Assembly (NCBI RefSeq): GCF_900104055.1 | Contig: NZ_FNJQ01000033.1 | Coordinates: 1 to 34,695 of the forward strand | Direction of reading: 5' to 3' | DNA from: Pseudoselenomonas ruminantium | GTDB taxonomy: Bacteria > Bacillota > Negativicutes > Selenomonadales > Selenomonadaceae | Length of the DNA stretch: 34,695 nucleotides | Shown here: positions 31,007 through 34,695 of the stretch, one piece after another | How the letters are laid out: the number at the start of each line of letters is the position of its first letter | Position numbering within the stretch: the stretch's first letter is position 1 | Program-made: the position numbers and the translations under genes | The notes under the pieces: model-generated | The model's input: the letters and a program-made list of their open reading frames with translations, nothing else | Told to the model about the DNA's origin: nothing | The model's database searches: none

Positions 31007-32551
31007 TTATTTTGCATAATCCACAACGCGGGTTTCCCGGATGACCGTGGCCTTGATCTGGCCAGGATACTCCAGTTCCTCCTCGATTTTTTTCACGATG
31101 TTATGAGCCAGCGCTACAGCTTCCGTGTCATCTACCTTATCCGGTTTTACCATGACGCGGATTTCGCGGCCAGCCTGAATAGCAAAGCAACGCTCAACGC
31201 CTTCATAGGATTCAGCGATCTCTTCCAGACTCTTCAAGCGCTTCAGATATGATTCCAGGCTCTCACGACGAGCACCCGGACGAGCTGCCGATACAGCATC
31301 GGCGGCAGCTACCAGTACAGCTTCTACACTGGTGGCTTCTACATCACCATGATGGGCGGCAATGCAGTTGATAACATCCTTGGACTCCCGGAACTTCCGG
31401 GCAATGTCAGCACCGATCGTGGTGTGACTGCCTTCCACTTCGTGGTCGATGGCCTTGCCGATATCATGCAGCAGGCCACCACGCTTAGCCAGCGTTACAT
31501 CACAGCCCAATTCCGAAGCCATGACGCCAGCCAGATGAGAAACCTCGATGGAATGGTTCAGCACGTTCTGGCCGTAACTCGTGCGATAGCGCAGACGGCC
31601 CAGGAGCTTGATAAGCTCCGGATGGATACCATGGACACCGGTATCAAAGGTTGCCTGCTCACCGGCTTCCTTGATGCGCATATCCACTTCCCGCTTGGCT
31701 TTTTCCACCATCTCTTCGATGCGGGCAGGATGGATGCGGCCATCCTGGATCAGCTTCTCGAGTGCGATGCGGGCCGTTTCCCGGCGTACCGGATCGAAGC
31801 CCGACAGGATAACGGCTTCCGGCGTATCGTCGATGATGAGGTCAATGCCCGTCAGCGTTTCGAGCGTACGGATATTGCGGCCCTCGCGGCCGATGATACG
31901 GCCTTTCATCTCATCGTTGGGCAGGGCCACCACGGATACCGTGGTTTCTGCCACATGGTCAGCAGCACAGCGCTGGATGGCCTGGCTCAGGATATCCCGG
32001 GCCTTCTTGTCGGACTCATCCTTGATCTGCTGCTCATACTCCTTGATTTTCATGGCTTTTTCATGCTTCAGCTCTTCTTCGGCCTCAGCCATGAGCATTA
32101 CCCTTGCCTCTTCAGCGGTCAGGCTGGAAATGCGTTCCAGTTCCGCCTTCTGCTGTTCGTGCATCTCATCAATCGCCTGCTGGGTTTTGTCGATGCGGGC
32201 TTCCTTGCGGGAAAGTCCCTCTTCCTTCTTCTCCAGTGAATCCAGCTTGCGGTCAAGATTCTCTTCTTTCTGTACTACGCGGCGTTCCTGACGCTGAAGT
32301 TCGCTGCGACGCTCTTTCGTCTCACGATCGAGTTCCTGACGCTGACGATGGATTTCCTCCTTCGCCTCGAGCAGGGCTTCCTTCTTCTTCGTCTCGCCTT
32401 TCTCTTCTGCATCCGCTACAATGCGTTTTGCTTCTTCTTCAGCGGAACCGATCTGGGCTTCGGCGGTACGCTTGCGCGCCGTATACCCCAATCCGGCACC
32501 GATGATTGCTGCGATTATTACCGCTACTACTTCGATAACGATAATACTCAC
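31007..32551 (-). CDS. rny: Ribonuclease Y
   Basis: Membrane-anchored endoribonuclease that starts mRNA decay in Firmicutes. The 514-residue protein has an N-terminal membrane helix ([16 protein letters not shown], about 8-23), a long charged coiled coil (about 28-190), a KH RNA-binding domain (about 205-270, [15 protein letters not shown]) and an HD nuclease domain with [12 protein letters not shown] and CIAAHHGD. Length and order match the family. The start is GTG 32551; the purine-rich AAGAAGGGG runs almost into it, so spacing is short and translation may be modest. First gene of a cluster that includes ymdB and spoVS. Confidence 0.96.
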   Translation of the reverse strand: MSIIVIEVVAVIIAAIIGAGLGYTARKRTAEAQIGSAEEEAKRIVADAEEKGETKKKEALLEAKEEIHRQRQELDRETKERRSELQRQERRVVQKEENLDRKLDSLEKKEEGLSRKEARIDKTQQAIDEMHEQQKAELERISSLTAEEARVMLMAEAEEELKHEKAMKIKEYEQQIKDESDKKARDILSQAIQRCAADHVAETTVSVVALPNDEMKGRIIGREGRNIRTLETLTGIDLIIDDTPEAVILSGFDPVRRETARIALEKLIQDGRIHPARIEEMVEKAKREVDMRIKEAGEQATFDTGVHGIHPELIKLLGRLRYRTSYGQNVLNHSIEVSHLAGVMASELGCDVTLAKRGGLLHDIGKAIDHEVEGSHTTIGADIARKFRESKDVINCIAAHHGDVEATSVEAVLVAAADAVSAARPGARRESLESYLKRLKSLEEIAESYEGVERCFAIQAGREIRVMVKPDKVDDTEAVALAHNIVKKIEEELEYPGQIKATVIRETRVVDYAK

Positions 32552-32619
32552 CCCCTTCTTGCTTATTTGCGTTCATGCATTATTTATTTGTTTTGATAGT
32601 TCATTAACTATACCCTACT

Positions 32620-32648
32620 ATTTTAATGTTTTTCCCCATAAGTGTCAA
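32620..32648 (-). promoter_or_regulatory. Promoter of rny
   Basis: On the minus strand a perfect TTGACA (32643-32648), 17 bases, TAAAAT (32620-32625). Just downstream, at the expected start point, is the small inverted repeat ATAGTT-CATT-AACTAT (32596-32611), which could be an operator or 5' hairpin. Confidence 0.8.
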
Positions 32649-32656
32649 GAAATCTA

Positions 32657-32685
32657 TAGTCAAATCGGCAGAAATGAAGTAAAAT
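32657..32685 (+). promoter_or_regulatory. Possible promoter of the zinc-ribbon gene
   Basis: TAGTCA (32657-32662), 17 bases, TAAAAT (32680-32685). The -10 is good and the -35 is weak. It lies back to back with the rny promoter. Confidence 0.4.
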
Positions 32686-32726
32686 AGAAAGGTATTTGTC
32701 TTTAAGCGAATTTTGGGGGTAATCAT

Positions 32727-33017
32727 ATGTTAAAATGCTCAGAGTGCAGCCGGGATCTGCCGGAAAAAGAAGCACTTGTCAATAAAAATGAGGCGGGCGA
32801 GCAGCGCATCATCTGTCCGGAATGCTTCCAGAAGCTCACCGGAGTAGATTACAAGACCTTTGCCTTCCGCAAGGAAAACGCCAAGCAGACCTTCTGGGCG
32901 GTGCTGTTCTGCCTGGCCGCCACCATCTATGCCTTCGTGGAAAAAGGCGTGGAATGGGGTATCGGCGGCATCGTGCTGACCATCCTTGTGTACCTGTTCT
33001 CCAGCAAGGTAAAATAA
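32727..33017 (+). CDS. Small zinc-ribbon membrane protein
   Basis: A 96-residue protein of unknown function. C4-x2-C7 and C30-x2-C33 form a zinc ribbon in the first 35 residues; two hydrophobic helices follow (about 55-71 and 77-92), so the ribbon faces the cytoplasm or is tethered to the membrane. The start is ATG 32727 with GGGGG upstream. It is divergent from rny and is followed by the palindromic terminator. The gene has no relatives that I recognise. Confidence 0.75.
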   Translation: MLKCSECSRDLPEKEALVNKNEAGEQRIICPECFQKLTGVDYKTFAFRKENAKQTFWAVLFCLAATIYAFVEKGVEWGIGGIVLTILVYLFSSKVK

Positions 33018-33044
33018 TTACAGCTTACATCGTGGCACTAAGAC

Positions 33045-33123
33045 GCCCGGTGGCTGGGGATATCTTTCCTTCACTTAGACAAGCTTGTCAAACGTTACGG
33101 AAAGGTATCCCCAGCCGCCGGGC
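33045..33123 (+). terminator. 79-bp palindromic terminator-like repeat, copy 2
   Basis: Same design as 27341-27420: outer arms GCCCGGTGGCTGGGGATA with TATCCCCAGCCGCCGGGC (one mismatch), inner TTTCC/GGAAA and the centre GACAAGCTTGTC (33078-33089). On the plus strand it ends in GGGCTTTGTT, 27 bases after the zinc-ribbon gene. Copy 1 in inverse orientation matches it including the flanking AAGAC on the left and CTTT on the right. Confidence 0.8.
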
Positions 33124-33172
33124 TTTGTTCTATATCTTATTTTCTATTGCTATTCTACAACCAGATGATATG

Positions 33173-34195
33173 CTATTTGATGATTTCTTTGAATTCCTCA
33201 GCAGTAACCTGGAAAGTGTCCAATATTGCCTTGCTGCTCATAGTGCCGCTTTCGTACAGTTTCCTGAGGATGGTCTTTCTGGCCGCTTCCATGCCCTGCA
33301 CATAACCTTCGTCATAAAGAGGCGGCTTCATGCCCTGTTCGATATGACGGTTGTTGAGTCCGCCCAGCAAGGAATTATTTAGCTGCACGTCAGGCTTCTT
33401 CCAAAGAGCTTCCCTGTCCACCATGCGGGTGGGAACGATTTTCCCCTTCAGCTGATAGTCGCCATCCGTCAGCATCTGCCAGGTTTCATCAGCAGGCCAG
33501 GATTTCTTGAGGCAGCGCTCCACATTGAGCTTATCGCTTTTCTGATAGAACTTCTTCGCCGCTTCCATCGTGCTGCCGCCCGCCATCTTGCGGCGGATCA
33601 GCCGTTCTTTCAAGTCCTGCGGCTCTGCGCTGATAAACAGGCTGTAATCGGCAAAAGAACGCACGTTCAGCCAGTGATTCTCTCCTAAGAGCAGCCAGTT
33701 GCCTTCCAAGATGACAATCGGTCTCTTGACCGTGACCATGTCTTCGAGCACATCATGGATCGTGCGGTCATAGACCGGCCAGCGCACATTACTCTTGCGC
33801 ACATCGGTGAGCTTGCCGATCAGTTTATCCACCGCAAAGGTTTCCGGACTGCCCTTGATGGAACTCAGCGGAATCAGCCGGCCTTCCCGCTCCACGCTGT
33901 GCGTGGTCAAATATTTATTGGGATAATGGAAGCCATCCAGTCCCAAGGCCTGCACGGGCACCAATTCCTCATCTGTATTGGACAGCCGTTCCAGGAACAG
34001 CGCCAATGTAGACTTCCCCACGCCCGGCGGCGCTGCGAGAAAAACGATCATACGCCGCCCCAATTTCTGCTGCATCTTGCTCATACGCCGCAGGAAGGGC
34101 AGGAACAGATTGTCAATCGTCGCCTGATTATACTGCACCTTATGCGCCAGCCCGTTGATCATCAACAAGCAGGTGCGCCATTCTTTTTCATTCAT
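33173..34195 (-). CDS. P-loop nucleoside/sugar-kinase-like protein with extra C-terminal tail
   Basis: A 340-residue protein. The N-terminal 210 residues resemble the PRK/uridine-kinase/FrcK group: Walker A AAPPGVGKST (about 54-63), a LGLDGFHYPN substrate-lid motif, VYDRTIHDV and the Walker B-like IVILEGNWLLL. These enzymes phosphorylate nucleosides, pantothenate or sugars; the substrate cannot be told. The last 55 residues (YDEGYVQGMEAARKTILRKL, then a short helix pair ending EEFKEIIK) look like the C-terminal tail of Rpn/PD-(D/E)XK transposase-like proteins, not of kinases. The start is ATG 34195, seven bases after GGAGG. It is divergent from the NapD-like gene. Confidence 0.75.
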   Translation of the reverse strand: MNEKEWRTCLLMINGLAHKVQYNQATIDNLFLPFLRRMSKMQQKLGRRMIVFLAAPPGVGKSTLALFLERLSNTDEELVPVQALGLDGFHYPNKYLTTHSVEREGRLIPLSSIKGSPETFAVDKLIGKLTDVRKSNVRWPVYDRTIHDVLEDMVTVKRPIVILEGNWLLLGENHWLNVRSFADYSLFISAEPQDLKERLIRRKMAGGSTMEAAKKFYQKSDKLNVERCLKKSWPADETWQMLTDGDYQLKGKIVPTRMVDREALWKKPDVQLNNSLLGGLNNRHIEQGMKPPLYDEGYVQGMEAARKTILRKLYESGTMSSKAILDTFQVTAEEFKEIIK

Positions 34196-34295
34196 CTTCC
34201 TACCTCCCTGTAATTTTTCATAGCAATACTTCCTTGTTATGACAATTCCCATTAATATTATCGTCTATTCTGACCAAAAGTTAAGCCCTTTCCGA

Positions 34296-34325
34296 TTGAC
34301 ACGCCTGTACTCCCTATACTATGAT
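34296..34325 (+). promoter_or_regulatory. Promoter of the NapD-like gene
   Basis: A perfect TTGACA (34296-34301), 18 bases, TATGAT (34320-34325), 33 bases before the start codon. Confidence 0.75.
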
Positions 34326-34358
34326 AGGATAAAACAAGCACGAAGGAGAGAAAATAAT

Positions 34359-34595
34359 ATGTCCATCACCGCCGCCAGCGTCATCCTGAAATTCAAACAG
34401 GAAGAAGAAGAAAATATCCGTCAGGCCCTGCAAGATTTCCAGCAAGTCAGCATCGAAGAACAAGCCCCTTCCGGAGATCTGATCCTCTATGTGGAAGAGA
34501 ATGACTACCAAAGCCTGCATAAAACCTGCAGCGAACTTGAAAAGATCCCGGGCACTCTTGGAGTCTATCCCTGCTATGTCGGCGAAGCAGAATAA
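34359..34595 (+). CDS. NapD-like Tat-signal chaperone (orphan)
   Basis: A 78-residue protein, the usual size of NapD, which binds the twin-arginine signal of the periplasmic nitrate reductase NapA and holds it for cofactor loading. The pattern fits: SITAASVILKF opening strand, a middle LILYVEEND strand and the closing IPGTLGVYPCYV. The start is ATG 34359 with AAGGAG upstream; the in-frame extension to 34239 crosses the promoter. No nap gene is seen here, and the right repeat begins at its stop codon, so any partner must be elsewhere. Other ferredoxin-like small chaperones remain possible. Confidence 0.65.
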   Translation: MSITAASVILKFKQEEEENIRQALQDFQQVSIEEQAPSGDLILYVEENDYQSLHKTCSELEKIPGTLGVYPCYVGEAE

Positions 34596-34695
34596 ATTGC
34601 AGTTTGTGGGTACGTGCTTAAACGCAATTGGTTACAGATTTGTGGGGCAGAGGCGGGGATACTTCTTCGCCACTTCACTAAATGACCCGCCAGCA
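34592..34695 (+). repeat. Interspersed repeat element, right copy (truncated by the window end)
   Basis: Inverted copy of 242-345, 98 of 104 bases identical and without gaps. It begins at or within the stop codon of the NapD-like gene and runs off the window. It contains one arm (34646-34671) of the element's internal inverted repeat. Confidence 0.85.

Noticed and set aside
34239-34358. 40-residue N-terminal extension of the NapD-like protein
   Set aside because: The extension covers the TTGACA-N18-TATGAT promoter, and the family starts at the later ATG.
1-34695. tRNA, rRNA, CRISPR arrays, insertion-sequence transposases, prophage genes
   Set aside because: No cloverleaf-like block with a CCA end, no regularly spaced short repeats, and no transposase or phage motif was seen in any frame; a covariance-model search could still reveal small RNAs.

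Overview
The window looks like a chromosomal piece of a Gram-negative-walled Firmicute (class Negativicutes), most likely a Selenomonas-like anaerobe. Three groups of evidence point there. Bacillota signatures include the rny-ymdB-spoVS cluster, the prmA-rsmE-mtaB order and an OhrR-type MarR regulator. Envelope genes typical of a two-membrane cell include a phosphoethanolamine-transferase-like sulfatase and ftsE-ftsX-envC-ctpA. There are also flagellar genes and a PPi-type phosphofructokinase. The genus is inferred from memory and was not checked by search. No rRNA, tRNA, CRISPR array, transposase or phage gene was seen. The two ends of the window are inverted copies (98 of 104 bases identical) of one non-coding repeat, so it may be a draft contig that stops at repeats.

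Layout. 1-428: repeat element and hairpin. 429-4065 (minus): pfp, then a SEC-C methionine aminopeptidase coupled to a DEAD-box helicase. 4183-6875 (minus): flgD and fliK behind a sigma-28-like promoter. 6927-9433: EptA/CptA-like transferase (minus) divergent from ohrR (plus). 9481-12549 (minus): prmA-rsmE-mtaB, an RNA and protein modification operon. 12601-14068 (minus): a fused MNT-HEPN (MntA-HepT type) protein followed by a YgjP-like metalloprotease. 14073-17769 (minus): a DeoR regulator overlapping an LtaS/MdoB-like sulfatase, then a radical SAM protein. 17901-19864 (minus): a Ser-rich exported protein and a glutathionylspermidine-synthase-like ATP-grasp enzyme (YgiB/YgiC-like pair). 19928-20668 (plus): a membrane-anchored DUF2939-like protein. 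20725-24587 (minus): ftsE-ftsX-envC-like-ctpA, the divisome-linked peptidoglycan hydrolase module. 24690-25973 (minus): a membrane GGDEF cyclase. 26090-27313 (plus): a P1B-ATPase-like half protein that has lost its catalytic motifs. 27449-32648 (minus): rny, an unknown gene, ymdB, spoVS, a PHP phosphoesterase and a P-loop/Asp23 fusion. 32657-33017 (plus): a zinc-ribbon membrane protein. 33173-34195 (minus): a nucleoside/sugar-kinase-like P-loop protein. 34296-34595 (plus): an orphan NapD-like chaperone, followed directly by the right repeat.

The most unusual items are these: the degenerate P-type ATPase with an intact reading frame; the single-chain MNT-HEPN toxin-antitoxin-like protein with an internal ribosome-binding site and a protease partner; an 80-bp palindromic terminator-like repeat used at two convergent gene junctions; the inverted repeats at the window ends; a sequence matching the Bacillus sigma-H consensus ahead of spoVS; and a leader hairpin that could hide the pfp ribosome-binding site.
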